A stretch of 64,000 nucleotides of DNA from Bacteroides eggerthii (GTDB lineage Bacteria > Bacteroidota > Bacteroidia > Bacteroidales > Bacteroidaceae). The notes below the pieces were generated by a model. It worked only from the letters and a program-made list of their open reading frames with translations, did no database searches and was not told the DNA's origin. The DNA lies in NCBI RefSeq assembly GCF_025146565.1, contig NZ_CP102258.1:2822001-2886000 (forward strand), given 5' to 3'. Shown one piece after another: positions 43,976-53,708 of this stretch; positions within the stretch are counted from its first letter, which is position 1, and every line of letters begins with the position of its first letter. The position numbers and the translations under genes are program-made.

Positions 43976-45271
43976 TTATGACATTTTTTTGCCGGATATG
44001 ACTTCTTTTAATTTCTCTTTGCACAAATACCGTCCGGCAAGTTCGCGTATTTCTTCCGGTGTAATATTCTTAATTGTATTCAAAGCATCCTCAAAATGTG
44101 TATCTCCAAAACCTGAAACTTGAACGAACATCCATGCATCTGCCAGCGAGAATGCCGATTCATAGCTGCGGCACATCTCGCCCAGCATATAATTCTTTAC
44201 CATAAAGAGTTCATCTTCCGGTACCGGATCATTTTGTAAACGGTCTATTTCATGATAAACCTCCCGGACAAGAGGTTCTACAAACTCATTTGCAGTTTCC
44301 GTATTGATAACCAGTATACCTTGCCCCGGATATGGAGCGATACCGGCAGAAATTCCATAAGTGTATCCTTTTTCTTCACGAATATTAGACATCAGGCGAC
44401 TTCCAAAATATCCACCGAACAACGTCACCATTACCCGCGCCTTTAAATAGTCCGGATGACAGCGTTCCAAAGAAAGCATACCCATACGGACTGCGCTTTG
44501 CATGACATCTGCATATTCCACAAAGATTCGTTTGTCTACGGAAGAAACCGGAATGAAATCTGTCTTTTCAGGTTTTTGGAAACCCTTTCCAAAAGCTTCT
44601 CTCCCAAATAAATCTTCAATCCGCCGTACACAATCATCACCAACTTTTCCGGAAACATAAATTGTACAGTTCCGGGAGTGATAGTATCGGTCGTAGAACT
44701 TACGTAACACATCAGGAGTTATCCGTTTGTAATCTTCTTTCTGTACCAATCGTCCGCAGGGATGCTGTCCGCCATACACAGCTTTCATCAAAGCCCGGTG
44801 TGCCAAGAAATCCACTTTAGATGAATTGACAATGAATTGCTGAATGTTATTGTCTGCTACAACCCCCAACTCCTTTTCGGGAAACGTAGGTTCTTTTACA
44901 ATAGACTCTAACACATCCAAAGTCTGTGGCAGGTATTTATTCAACGAGTAAAGAGTGATGTATGCATATTCCGATGCACTTGACAGTTCCAGCCAGGCGC
45001 CGTAATAATCCAATTTCTCTGCAATCTCCAGCGCGCTGTATCGAAGTGTTCCCTCACGCAACATACGGTTGGTGAACAAAGCCTGTAAAGGTTGCGACTG
45101 ATGCCAACGTCCGCCCTCTATCAGCAAATCAATACGGACAACTTCATTATCACCGGAATTAAGTATATTCAGAGGTACACCATTGGGCATGATGAAACGT
45201 TGGGGCATTTGTACGGCCAGATGTTCAATATCTCTGACTTTGGGTTGAATAGTTCTGTCCAAAAGCATCAT
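43976..45271 (-). CDS. M16-family peptidase homologue lacking the zinc motif
   Basis: A 431-aa protein with the two-subdomain M16 (pitrilysin/MPP) architecture, including the C-terminal signature SRLMSNIREEKGYTYGISAG. The HxxEH zinc motif is replaced by LFTNR (residues 65-69), so both histidines and the glutamate are gone, and it should not be a metalloprotease. M16 families often contain an inactive partner subunit; this may be one, or it may bind peptides as a chaperone. Last gene of the PBP1A-folK-kdsB-M16 operon, 11 nt after kdsB. Confidence 0.85.
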   Translation of the reverse strand: MMLLDRTIQPKVRDIEHLAVQMPQRFIMPNGVPLNILNSGDNEVVRIDLLIEGGRWHQSQPLQALFTNRMLREGTLRYSALEIAEKLDYYGAWLELSSASEYAYITLYSLNKYLPQTLDVLESIVKEPTFPEKELGVVADNNIQQFIVNSSKVDFLAHRALMKAVYGGQHPCGRLVQKEDYKRITPDVLRKFYDRYYHSRNCTIYVSGKVGDDCVRRIEDLFGREAFGKGFQKPEKTDFIPVSSVDKRIFVEYADVMQSAVRMGMLSLERCHPDYLKARVMVTLFGGYFGSRLMSNIREEKGYTYGISAGIAPYPGQGILVINTETANEFVEPLVREVYHEIDRLQNDPVPEDELFMVKNYMLGEMCRSYESAFSLADAWMFVQVSGFGDTHFEDALNTIKNITPEEIRELAGRYLCKEKLKEVISGKKMS

Positions 45272-45282
45272 TAATCAAACAT

Positions 45283-46041
45283 TCATTTAGCAGCCCGGTC
45301 CAGCAAGAAACGTTCCGCACGTTCCAAATCTTGCGGTGTATCAATCCCGATCGTCTCAACTTCTGTGATGCCGGCTTTAATGGTATAGCCATTCTCCAAC
45401 CAGCGCAGTTGCTCTAACGATTCCGCCAGTTCAAGTGAAGATTGGGGAAGCGCGGTTATCTCTTTCAGTACTTCTAAACGGTAGGCATATAGACCGATAT
45501 GCTTGTAGTAAATATGATTTTTCAGCCATTCACATTTTTCGGCGTTGCGCTGGTATGGGATGATAGAACGGCTGAAATAAAGAGCATTCATATTCTTGTT
45601 GAGCACCACTTTAGGAGAGTTGACATTCTCCAATGTTTCAAAACCGTTGTCTGCTGTAAAAGGTTTTACTAATGTGGCAATCTGCGTAGCCGGATCGTTG
45701 AAACAAGCCTTTACGGTTTCCAACTGGGACGGTTGGATAAAAGGCTCATCACCTTGTATGTTTACTATCACATCAAAGCCATCTCCTACTTTGGTGCAGG
45801 CTTCATAGCAACGGTCTGTGCCGCTTTTATGGTGTACAGACGTCATTACAACTTTTCCGCCAAATGCCTTTACGGCTGCCTCAATACGCACATCATCAGT
45901 AGCTACGTAGGCATCGTCCAACACGCCGGCAACTTGCTCGTACACCCGCTGGATAACGGCTTTTCCTCCCAATAAGGCCAAAGGCTTAGCCGGAAAACGC
46001 GTAGATGCATAACGGGCAGGTATTATTCCCAAAAATTTCAT
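45283..46041 (-). CDS. kdsB: 3-Deoxy-manno-octulosonate cytidylyltransferase KdsB
   Basis: Activates KDO as CMP-KDO for lipopolysaccharide core synthesis. At 252 aa it has the nucleotidyltransferase start IPARYASTRFPAKPL (7-21), VATDDVRI, the conserved NIQGDEPFI, SPKVVLN and the KHIGLYAYR phrase of KdsB enzymes. It lies 29 nt downstream of folK in a cell-envelope operon. Confidence 0.96.
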   Translation of the reverse strand: MKFLGIIPARYASTRFPAKPLALLGGKAVIQRVYEQVAGVLDDAYVATDDVRIEAAVKAFGGKVVMTSVHHKSGTDRCYEACTKVGDGFDVIVNIQGDEPFIQPSQLETVKACFNDPATQIATLVKPFTADNGFETLENVNSPKVVLNKNMNALYFSRSIIPYQRNAEKCEWLKNHIYYKHIGLYAYRLEVLKEITALPQSSLELAESLEQLRWLENGYTIKAGITEVETIGIDTPQDLERAERFLLDRAAK

Positions 46042-46070
46042 ATTATAAAAGCTTTATTAATGCAGTTCAA

Positions 46071-46445
46071 CTATATTTTCTCATCCAATTCTTCCAGTCC
46101 GCGTACAATATAATCCCGTTTCAAATCTTCGGGCTTATATACCCTATTATCACAGGAGAGCAAGTCTATATCAAGGCGTACGATCTCCTGTTTTTTTTCT
46201 TCGGAAGTTCTTCCAGCTTCCCGTTCTATACTCTTCAAATAAAGTATAATTTCGTGGACATCGCAATCGGACATGAAACGCGCCACCTGATTGGCAAATA
46301 ATGCTTGCCGGCGGAAGAAAAGCGGTTGAGTATCTGTCTCTGCAGAAAAACGGATATCCGGAAAAAGCTCGGACAACCTTTTTCGCGCTAACGCCAGATT
46401 ATCTTTCCGACGTTCGTTACTGCCGATGCAGATTGTATAAACCAT
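46071..46445 (-). CDS. folK: FolK-like HPPK (short form)
   Basis: Member of the 6-hydroxymethyl-7,8-dihydropterin pyrophosphokinase family (folate synthesis). It has the start VYTICIGSNE, EREAGRTSEEKKQ and the metal-binding RLDIDLL near the middle/end. At 124 aa it is shorter than the usual ~160 and lacks much of the loop around the second substrate, so activity on pterin is not assured. It lies 23 nt after PBP1A. Confidence 0.75.
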   Translation of the reverse strand: MVYTICIGSNERRKDNLALARKRLSELFPDIRFSAETDTQPLFFRRQALFANQVARFMSDCDVHEIILYLKSIEREAGRTSEEKKQEIVRLDIDLLSCDNRVYKPEDLKRDYIVRGLEELDEKI

Positions 46446-46468
46446 TCCTAATCTCCGATTCTCATTCT

Positions 46469-48805
46469 TTAATTAAAGAGGTCATCCAACCCTATTTCTG
46501 ATGCCGGTTCCTCATTTTCATACTCATTGTCCTTACAGGGGTCAAAACCTTCGGGCAATTGGAACGTTTCGTTCTCATCATACCCCAAAGACTTATCACC
46601 AAATACTTTCACCATATATTTGGCCCAAATAGGCAATGCCATAGAAGCGCCCTGTCCATGAAGCATCGTATCGAAGTGAATGTCGCGATCTTCACCGCCT
46701 ACCCAGCAGCCGGACACCAGCGAAGGCGTAAAGCCCATGAACCAGCCATCGGCATTGAAGTTGGTAGTACCGGTCTTACCACCCATATCAGCCTTTACAC
46801 CCAAACGACGAACGCGTCCGCCCGTACCTTCATTGATTACAGCACGCAGCATTACCAGCATTTTATAAGCACTGGACGCGCTGATTACCTCCTGCATTTC
46901 CGGTGAGAACGTAGCCAGTACATTACCGTCATTATCCTCGATACGGGTCACAAACAGCGGTGCAACACGAATTCCCTTATTCGGGAATGCCGTATAGGCA
47001 CTTACCATTTCACCTACGGAAATCTCGCATGGACCAAGACAGAGGGAGACAGAAGGTACAATCTCACGATTACGCACGCCGAAACTATGCACCAGGCGTT
47101 TCAGTTCGTACGGATTCAGTTTACTCATCAGATATGCCGTAATCCAGTTGTCCGAATTTGCCAGTCCCCACTTCACCGTCACCATTTCGCCGTAGCGTTT
47201 ATTGTTGGCATTACGCGGTGTCCAGGGCTTTCCATTTTCATCTATCAGGGTATATTCCACATGGCGCGCCTGGTCGCAGGGTGAAAATCCGTTTTCCATA
47301 GCCAGCGAATACACGTAGGGTTTCATGGTAGAACCAATTTGGCGGCGTCCCACCATTGCCATATCGTATTTGAAGTAATGATGATTCGGTCCCCCTACAT
47401 AGGCTTTTACATGACCGTTTCTCGGATCCATTGACATGAACCCGGCACGCAGGAAGAATTTGTAATAGCGTATCGAATCCATTGGAGTCATAACAGTGTC
47501 TTTCTCGCCATTCCAACTGAAAACAGACATTTCTTCCGGTGTATTAAACGCCTTTTTGATTTCAACTTCGGATGCTCCGGCATTCTTCATAATGCGGTAA
47601 CGGTCGGACAATCTCATGGCGCGTCCCAGAATCTCGTCCACCTGCTCTTGAGTCAAACGGAAAGTGTAAGGCGCTTTCTTTGCGCCTTTCTTCTCTTTAA
47701 AGAAGTAACCCTGCAACTCTTTTAAGTGTTCAACCACAGCATCTTCCGCATATTTTTGCATGCGGGAGTCAATCGTTGTATAGATTTTCAGTCCGTCCGT
47801 ATAAAGATTATACTTGCTGCCGTCTTTCTTCGTATTCTTTTCGCACCAGCCATATAGAGGATTGGTTTCCCAATCGAGCGAGTCTTCATAGTACTTCTGC
47901 ATCTGCCAGCCGCGGTAATCCGATTTATCGGGTTTCTTGGCATTCAACACACCACGTAGATATTCACGAAAATAAGTTGCAAGACCTTCATTATGGTCTA
48001 CGCGATGATACGATAGTTTCAAAGGCAGCGCCTGCAATGAATCACGTTCTTCAACAGTGATATATCCGGCTTTACGCATCTGGTCGAGCACCACGTTGCG
48101 GCGTCCGCGCGAGCGTTCGTTGTAGCGCACCGGATTGTAGAGAGACGGGTTCTTGCACATACCTACCAAAGTGGCGGCTTCTTCTATCTTCAGATCCTTC
48201 GGTTCGCAACCAAAGTATGTATAGGCGGCGGTCTTTATGCCAACTGCATTATTCAAGAAGTCAAACTTATTAAGATACATAGTAAGAATTTCCTCTTTGG
48301 TATAATAGCGCTCCAACTTTACGGCAATCACCCATTCAATAGGCTTCTGAAACAAACGCTCCATTATATTATCGGCACTTGGCGAATAGAGCTGTTTGGA
48401 AAGTTGCTGGCTGATTGTGCTGCCGCCACCCGCATTTTTCTGCATCAGAATTCCACGTTTCACCACGGCGCGAAACAAGGCGATGGCATCAATGCCCGAG
48501 TGTTCGGCAAAACGTACATCTTCCGTTGCAATTAGCGCGTTGATAATATGGGGTGACAAGTCATTATACCCCACAAACACGCGATTCTCTTTACTATAAG
48601 AATAAGTACCGAGAACCTTTCCGTCTTCCGAAAATATTTCCGTTGCAAATTTGTAATTCGGATTTTCAAGGTCTTCCACAGGGGGCATATAGCCAATCCA
48701 ACCTTTTGCTATCGAGAAGAAAATAATAACGCATGCCAATGTAACCAGTGCTATGAAAATCCAAAGGACTTTTACGACTCTTTTTATCATGTTCGATTTC
48801 AACAA
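46469..48805 (-). CDS. Class A penicillin-binding protein (PBP1A type)
   Basis: Bifunctional peptidoglycan synthase, 778 aa, with one N-terminal membrane helix (about 10-32). The transglycosylase domain has TEDVRFAEHSGID (catalytic Glu95), GGSTISQQL and MYLNKFDFLNNAVGI. The transpeptidase domain has GSTMKPY (Ser492), SDN (551-553) and KTGTT (677-681). ATG 48790 is an alternative start. First gene of an operon with folK, kdsB and the M16 homologue; a two-box promoter is upstream. Confidence 0.95.
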   Translation of the reverse strand: MLKSNMIKRVVKVLWIFIALVTLACVIIFFSIAKGWIGYMPPVEDLENPNYKFATEIFSEDGKVLGTYSYSKENRVFVGYNDLSPHIINALIATEDVRFAEHSGIDAIALFRAVVKRGILMQKNAGGGSTISQQLSKQLYSPSADNIMERLFQKPIEWVIAVKLERYYTKEEILTMYLNKFDFLNNAVGIKTAAYTYFGCEPKDLKIEEAATLVGMCKNPSLYNPVRYNERSRGRRNVVLDQMRKAGYITVEERDSLQALPLKLSYHRVDHNEGLATYFREYLRGVLNAKKPDKSDYRGWQMQKYYEDSLDWETNPLYGWCEKNTKKDGSKYNLYTDGLKIYTTIDSRMQKYAEDAVVEHLKELQGYFFKEKKGAKKAPYTFRLTQEQVDEILGRAMRLSDRYRIMKNAGASEVEIKKAFNTPEEMSVFSWNGEKDTVMTPMDSIRYYKFFLRAGFMSMDPRNGHVKAYVGGPNHHYFKYDMAMVGRRQIGSTMKPYVYSLAMENGFSPCDQARHVEYTLIDENGKPWTPRNANNKRYGEMVTVKWGLANSDNWITAYLMSKLNPYELKRLVHSFGVRNREIVPSVSLCLGPCEISVGEMVSAYTAFPNKGIRVAPLFVTRIEDNDGNVLATFSPEMQEVISASSAYKMLVMLRAVINEGTGGRVRRLGVKADMGGKTGTTNFNADGWFMGFTPSLVSGCWVGGEDRDIHFDTMLHGQGASMALPIWAKYMVKVFGDKSLGYDENETFQLPEGFDPCKDNEYENEEPASEIGLDDLFN

Positions 48806-48828
48806 TTTCTGTGATTATAATAACAGGA

Positions 48829-48863
48829 CAAAGGTACGGAAATATAATGTATATACACTCAAA
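48829..48863 (-). promoter_or_regulatory. Promoter of the PBP1A-folK-kdsB-M16 operon
   Basis: The minus strand carries TTTG (48860-48863), a 23-nt spacer and TACCTTTG (48829-48836), 24 nt before the ATG. Confidence 0.65.
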
Positions 48864-49080
48864 AGCATCTGCTTTTTTCGTCTTTTTTAGGTTAGGGAAA
48901 CGCGTTAAGCTGAACATTTTTGATCGTTTTTTGCAAAAAAATGCATCGGAACTGCCACTTAGCTGAATAAAACTATCACTTTTGTGAATTCATCAATTCA
49001 CTAAACAGCAGTCAATTAAGCTTTTTTACGCGTTTTTCGATGCAAAAGTTACATATATATATTGTTATAATAACAACATC

Positions 49081-49110
49081 AAAAGAAAAGAAAAGAAAAG
49101 AAAAGAAAAA
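49081..49110. repeat. AAAAG pentanucleotide microsatellite
   Basis: Six tandem units of AAAAG/AAAAA (the last imperfect) in the PBP1A-pyrB spacer, in frame with the LytTR remnant on the minus strand. The stretch 48864-49080 holds no gene that I recognise; it has partial inverted repeats around ACGCG and GATGCA. Confidence 0.85.
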
Positions 49111-49253
49111 GAGATGCTGTTGCTTTTCCTTAAATAAAATCAAATAATCTCCGTCCGTATCCAATACTTCAAAGTACGCACCTTGCTGCGTGCTTCCTGA
49201 CAGTAAAGTATGTCATTGACGGCAACAGGTATTTTTATCTCAAAAAAGTCCTT
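49111..49253 (-). pseudogene. Frameshifted LytTR-domain remnant
   Basis: The minus strand encodes [20 protein letters not shown] then ARSKVR in one frame and, after a one-base loss, [20 protein letters not shown] in the next. Together this follows the start of a LytTR DNA-binding domain (strand, DILYxEA, strand with dGdYL). A stop precedes it and no start codon exists. It runs on into the AAAAG repeat. No rest of the domain is found. Confidence 0.45.
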
Positions 49254-49260
49254 TCACATT

Positions 49261-49290
49261 TTTGTGCGCCATATCTTTTTCGTACCTTTA
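49261..49290 (+). promoter_or_regulatory. Promoter of the pyrBI operon
   Basis: TTTG (49261-49264), an 18-nt spacer and TACCTTTA (49283-49290, one base off consensus), 32 nt before the pyrB ATG. Confidence 0.6.
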
Positions 49291-49322
49291 CACTCTCGAA
49301 AAGCAAAAAGAATATCAACGAT

Positions 49323-50261
49323 ATGGAAAACAGAAGTTTAGTCACTATCGCCGAACACAGCAAGGAAAAAATTCTCTACATGCTCGAAATGGCGAAAGAG
49401 TTCGAAGCAAAGCCCAACAGGCATCTGCTTGATGAAAAAGTTGTCGCCACTCTATTTTTCGAGCCATCTACCCGCACACGTTTAAGTTTTGAAACCGCCG
49501 CCAACCGCCTCGGCGCACGTGTCATCGGTTTCAGCGATCCCAAAGCCACCAGTTCATCCAAAGGTGAAACGCTGAAAGACACCATCAAAATGGTAAGCAA
49601 TTACGCCGATATCATCGTAATGCGGCACTATCTGGAAGGAGCGGCACGCTATGCCAGCGAGGTTACCACAGTCCCCATTGTCAATGCCGGAGACGGAGCC
49701 AACCAGCACCCCTCTCAAACGATGCTCGACCTCTACTCTATCTACAAGACACAGGGCACTTTGGAGAACCTGAACATCTATCTTGTGGGTGATTTGAAAT
49801 ACGGACGTACCGTACACTCCCTGCTGATGGCAATGCGCCACTTCAACCCTACATTCCATTTCATAGCTCCCGAAGAGTTGAAAATGCCGGAAGAATACAA
49901 AATTTATTGTCGTGAACATGGCATTAAGTTCGTAGAACACACCGACTTTACGGAAGAAATCATAGCTGATGCAGATATTCTCTATATGACTCGTGTGCAA
50001 CGCGAACGTTTCACAGATCTTATGGAGTACGAACGTGTAAAGAACATCTACATACTGCGCAACAAAATGCTGGAACACACCCGTCCCAACCTGCGTATCC
50101 TTCATCCGCTGCCTCGTGTCAATGAAATAGCCCTTGATGTGGACGACAACCCTAAGGCATATTATTTTCAACAGGCGCAAAACGGTCTTTATGCCCGCGA
50201 AGCAATCCTCTGCGATGTACTCGGCATCACCCTGGAAGATGTGAAAAAAGACGGGAAATGA
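49323..50261 (+). CDS. pyrB: Aspartate carbamoyltransferase catalytic subunit
   Basis: Condenses carbamoyl phosphate and aspartate, the committed step of pyrimidine synthesis. At 312 aa the carbamoyl-phosphate motif STRTR (49-53) lies in [15 protein letters not shown], followed by [20 protein letters not shown] (HPSQ 129-132) and [10 protein letters not shown] near the end. The regulatory subunit follows, as in the E. coli type holoenzyme (c6r6). Confidence 0.97.
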   Translation: MENRSLVTIAEHSKEKILYMLEMAKEFEAKPNRHLLDEKVVATLFFEPSTRTRLSFETAANRLGARVIGFSDPKATSSSKGETLKDTIKMVSNYADIIVMRHYLEGAARYASEVTTVPIVNAGDGANQHPSQTMLDLYSIYKTQGTLENLNIYLVGDLKYGRTVHSLLMAMRHFNPTFHFIAPEELKMPEEYKIYCREHGIKFVEHTDFTEEIIADADILYMTRVQRERFTDLMEYERVKNIYILRNKMLEHTRPNLRILHPLPRVNEIALDVDDNPKAYYFQQAQNGLYAREAILCDVLGITLEDVKKDGK

Positions 50262-50314
50262 GTATAGGGCATAAAGCAATGAAGCATAAGACATCATTTA
50301 GACTTAAATAACCC

Positions 50315-50776
50315 ATGAGCGAGAAAAAACAAGAATTACAGGTGGCCGCATTGGAAAACGGCACTGTTATAGACCATATACCTTCCGAAAAATTGTTTAC
50401 GGTGGTGTCATTGCTCGGATTGAAACAGATGAGCAATAACATAACAATCGGTTTCAATCTCAAAAGCAAGAAACTGGGAACAAAAGGCATCATCAAAATA
50501 GCGGATAAGTTCTTCTGTGACGAAGAGATAAACCGTATTGCCGTAGTTGCTCCCAATGTAAAACTGAACATCATCCGCGACTATGAAGTGGTGGAAAAAC
50601 GCGAAGTGAATTTGCCCGACGAATTGTGCGGCATTGTAAAATGCGCCAATCCCAAGTGCATCACCAACAATGAACCAATGCCTACCCTATTTCATGTGGT
50701 GGATAAGGATGATTGCGTAATCAAATGCCACTATTGCGAGAAAGAACAAAAAAGAGAAGAAATAGAGATAATTTAA
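50315..50776 (+). CDS. pyrI: Aspartate carbamoyltransferase regulatory subunit
   Basis: Binds CTP/ATP and tunes PyrB. At 153 aa the N-terminal allosteric domain ([14 protein letters not shown]) is followed by a zinc domain with Cys110, Cys115, Cys138 and Cys141 (VKCANPKC ... IKCHYC), the same spacing as E. coli PyrI. It follows pyrB by 53 nt. Its stop overlaps the next ATG by one base (TAATG). Confidence 0.97.
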   Translation: MSEKKQELQVAALENGTVIDHIPSEKLFTVVSLLGLKQMSNNITIGFNLKSKKLGTKGIIKIADKFFCDEEINRIAVVAPNVKLNIIRDYEVVEKREVNLPDELCGIVKCANPKCITNNEPMPTLFHVVDKDDCVIKCHYCEKEQKREEIEII

Positions 50777-51342
50777 TGAAAGAAGATTGGAAACCGGGAA
50801 CAATGATTTATCCGCTCCCCGCTGTATTGGTGAGTTGCGGAAGCACCCCGGAAGAATACAATATACTGACCATTGCATGGACGGGAACGATTTGCACGAA
50901 CCCGCCCATGTGCTACATCTCCGTACGTCCGGAACGCTACTCTTACGACATCATCAAACGCAATATGGAGTTTGTCATCAACCTGACAACGAAAGATATG
51001 GCGCGTGCCACCGATTGGTGCGGCGTGCGTTCGGGCAAGAGCTATAACAAGTTCGAAGAGATGAAACTGACACCCGGCAAAAGCACCGTTGTCAGCGCTC
51101 CGCTCATCGAGGAGTCTCCCTTGTGCATCGAATGTCGGGTAAAGGAAATAGTTGCTCTCGGTTCGCACGACATGTTCATAGCCGATGTCGTAAATGTACG
51201 TGCCGACACCTCCCATTTGAATACGGAGACGGGTAAACTGGAACTTGCCGAATCCAATCTGCTGGTCTATGTACATGGCGGTTATTATGAGCTTGGAGAA
51301 AAGATCGGAAAATTCGGCTGGTCGGTAGAAAAGAAGAAATAG
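50776..51342 (+). CDS. Flavin reductase-like FMN-binding protein
   Basis: A 188-aa protein of the flavin reductase-like (split-barrel FMN-binding) family: KPGTMIYPLPAVLVSCG, NILTIAWTGTICTNPPMCYISVRPERYSY, FVINLTTKDM and a C-terminal VYVHGGYYELG. Probably a flavin-dependent oxidoreductase; substrate unknown. I start at ATG 50776, coupled to the pyrI stop, rather than the longer upstream frame that overlaps pyrI. Confidence 0.85.
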   Translation: MKEDWKPGTMIYPLPAVLVSCGSTPEEYNILTIAWTGTICTNPPMCYISVRPERYSYDIIKRNMEFVINLTTKDMARATDWCGVRSGKSYNKFEEMKLTPGKSTVVSAPLIEESPLCIECRVKEIVALGSHDMFIADVVNVRADTSHLNTETGKLELAESNLLVYVHGGYYELGEKIGKFGWSVEKKK

Positions 51343-51369
51343 TGACACAGTGATTAATGATTGGGAAGA

Positions 51370-52152
51370 ATGATGAGAAGACGTTGGTTACTTTTCGGAA
51401 TTTACTTGCTGGCTTGCACCACACTCACGTGGGGACAGTTGCCGGTTGTACCCGGAACAGAAGAGCCGGAACGTCCCCAGCATGTCCACCGTCACGACCG
51501 CCGGGTGAACTTCGGTATCAAGGGAGGATTCACCTCTTCGCTTTTCCTTGTCTCCGACTTGGTTCTTAACGGCACAGTCATCAACGAAGTACAGAATAAC
51601 TACAAGATAGGTTATTTCGGTTCGTTTTTCATGCGGATAAACTTCAAACGCCATTTTCTGCAACCTGAGTTCTCCTATACAATAAACCGTTGCAACATCA
51701 CCTTTGAGAAACCGCTTCCGGATGATGCTCCTGAAAGCAGCACTCCCGAAATGGCCTCTATCACCTCTTCTATCCACAGCTTTGAAATCCCCGTAATCTA
51801 CGGATACAACATCATTAAGGAAGGGCCATACAGCCTTGCCGTATTCGGCGGGCCTAAAATACGCTATATATGGGACAAAAAAAGTAAAGTCACTTTTGAG
51901 AACTTCGACCAGCGAGATATTAAAGAGGAACTTTACCCCTTGAATGTCAGCTTAACCGCCGGCATCGCTGTTACGATCTCCCGTATCTTCTTCGACTTCC
52001 GGTATGACATCGGACTGCACAATATTTCAAAACGCATCAGTTATAAGCCCATTTATGACGAAAGTGCCGGCGAAGAAACCACCCTTGCCAATCAGATACG
52101 CTTCCATAGACGGGACAATGTGCTCAGCTTTTCGCTTGGAGTGTTCTTTTGA
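51370..52152 (+). CDS. PorT-like outer-membrane beta-barrel protein
   Basis: About 260 aa with a signal peptide (RRRWLLFGIYLLACTTLTWGQ). The body is a small outer-membrane barrel with alternating strands (NFGIKGGFTSSLFLVSD, YFGSFFMRINFKRHFLQPEFSYT, YSLAVFGGPKIRYIW, FFDFRYDIGLHNISK) ending in a C-terminal aromatic strand (VLSFSLGVFF). It resembles PorT proteins of the type IX secretion/gliding system. The first in-frame ATG is 51370; a TTG at 51361 would add three residues. It follows the flavin reductase gene by 27 nt. Confidence 0.75.
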   Translation: MMRRRWLLFGIYLLACTTLTWGQLPVVPGTEEPERPQHVHRHDRRVNFGIKGGFTSSLFLVSDLVLNGTVINEVQNNYKIGYFGSFFMRINFKRHFLQPEFSYTINRCNITFEKPLPDDAPESSTPEMASITSSIHSFEIPVIYGYNIIKEGPYSLAVFGGPKIRYIWDKKSKVTFENFDQRDIKEELYPLNVSLTAGIAVTISRIFFDFRYDIGLHNISKRISYKPIYDESAGEETTLANQIRFHRRDNVLSFSLGVFF

Positions 52153-52197
52153 TAGGAAATTTCTTACTTTTCTTACAGTTTATTCATTTATTTCCTT

Positions 52198-52205
52198 TAA
52201 ATTTG
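52198..52205 (+). promoter_or_regulatory. Promoter -7 box of glyA
   Basis: TAAATTTG matches TAnnTTTG, 50 nt before the ATG at 52256. Confidence 0.6.
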
Positions 52206-52255
52206 TACGCTTAATAAGAGAATATAGAATTATCAAACTTATCTAATAAGCAAGA

Positions 52256-53536
52256 ATGAAAAGAGACGATTTAATTTTCGACATCATCGAAAAAGAACAT
52301 CAACGTCAGCTCAAAGGCATTGAACTGATTGCATCAGAGAACTTTGTAAGTGACCAAGTAATGCAGGCAATGGGGTCCTGTCTCACCAACAAGTACGCAG
52401 AAGGCTATCCCGGCAAACGCTATTATGGCGGTTGTGAAGTTGTAGACCAAAGCGAACAGATTGCTATCGATCGTTTGAAAGAAATTTTCGGTGCAGAATG
52501 GGCGAACGTACAGCCGCACTCAGGCGCACAGGCTAATGCAGCCGTATTCCTTGCAGTGCTGAATCCGGGTGACAAATTCATGGGTTTGAACCTTGCACAT
52601 GGCGGTCACCTCTCTCATGGTTCATTGGTCAACACCTCCGGTATCATCTACACTCCCTGCGAATACAACCTTAATAAAGAGACAGGACGCGTAGACTATG
52701 ACCAAATGGAAGAAATTGCCTTACGCGAAAAACCCAAAATGATTATCGGCGGCGGTTCTGCATACTCACGCGAGTGGGATTACAAACGCATGCGCGAAAT
52801 CGCTGACAAGATAGGCGCAATTCTGATGATTGACATGGCCCACCCCGCCGGACTGATTGCAGCCGGTGAATTGGATAACCCGGTGAAATATGCTCATATC
52901 GTAACTTCCACCACTCATAAAACCCTGCGTGGTCCTCGTGGTGGCGTTATCATGATGGGTAAAGACTTCCCTAATCCTTGGGGCAAGAAAACTCCGAAGG
53001 GCGAAATCAAGATGATGTCCCAACTCCTCGACTCTGCCGTATTCCCCGGAATTCAAGGTGGTCCGCTGGAACACGTCATTGCAGCAAAAGCTGTTGCTTT
53101 CGGTGAAATTCTGCAACCGGAATGGAAAGAATATGCCAAACAGGTGAAGAAGAATGCTGCTACACTGGCACAGGCTTTGATAGATCGCGGTTTTACAATT
53201 GTTTCGGGCGGTACAGACAACCACTCCATGCTGGTGGACCTTCGCAGCAAATACCCTGACCTGACAGGTAAGGTAGCTGAAAAGGCGCTGGTGTCTGCCG
53301 ACATTACGGTAAACAAGAATATGGTTCCGTTCGACAGCCGTTCTGCTTTCCAGACTTCCGGTATCCGTTTGGGTACTCCTGCCATTACTACCCGCGGTGC
53401 AAAAGAAGATTTGATGCTGGAAATTGCAGAAATGATTGAAACCGTACTCTCTAACGTAGAAAACGAACAAGTTATTGCAGATGTCCGCGCACGTGTTAAT
53501 GCCAAGATGAAGGAATATCCGCTGTTCGCTTACTAA
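52256..53536 (+). CDS. glyA: Serine hydroxymethyltransferase
   Basis: Interconverts serine and glycine, loading one-carbon units on tetrahydrofolate. At 426 aa it has IELIASENF near the start, [35 protein letters not shown] and the PLP-lysine motif [13 protein letters not shown] (Lys222), then [10 protein letters not shown] and GTPAITTRG. It is followed by a strong terminator and, on the opposite strand, fhs, so both entry routes for C1 units sit together. Confidence 0.97.
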   Translation: MKRDDLIFDIIEKEHQRQLKGIELIASENFVSDQVMQAMGSCLTNKYAEGYPGKRYYGGCEVVDQSEQIAIDRLKEIFGAEWANVQPHSGAQANAAVFLAVLNPGDKFMGLNLAHGGHLSHGSLVNTSGIIYTPCEYNLNKETGRVDYDQMEEIALREKPKMIIGGGSAYSREWDYKRMREIADKIGAILMIDMAHPAGLIAAGELDNPVKYAHIVTSTTHKTLRGPRGGVIMMGKDFPNPWGKKTPKGEIKMMSQLLDSAVFPGIQGGPLEHVIAAKAVAFGEILQPEWKEYAKQVKKNAATLAQALIDRGFTIVSGGTDNHSMLVDLRSKYPDLTGKVAEKALVSADITVNKNMVPFDSRSAFQTSGIRLGTPAITTRGAKEDLMLEIAEMIETVLSNVENEQVIADVRARVNAKMKEYPLFAY

Positions 53537-53645
53537 ATTGAAAGATGATAGTTTCTTATAACAGATATTATATAGGTTAAAAGGGGTTAGAAGATTCTTT
53601 ATAGTCTCTTGTCCCTTACTCCGTATAATTTTCGATAAAGAATAA

Positions 53646-53693
53646 AAAGAACAGGCTGCGCAGTTCAGATGAACATTGCGCAGCCTGTTCTTT
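53646..53693. terminator. Bidirectional terminator between glyA and fhs
   Basis: AAAGAACAGGCTGCGCA pairs with TGCGCAGCCTGTTCTTT, with T-rich ends. Its 32-nt core is an inverted copy of the prs hairpin core. Confidence 0.87.
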
Positions 53694-53708
53694 ATTCTTA
53701 TTTCCAGT

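Noticed and set aside
49081..49110. CRISPR-like tandem repeat
   Set aside because: It is a simple AAAAG microsatellite without spacers.
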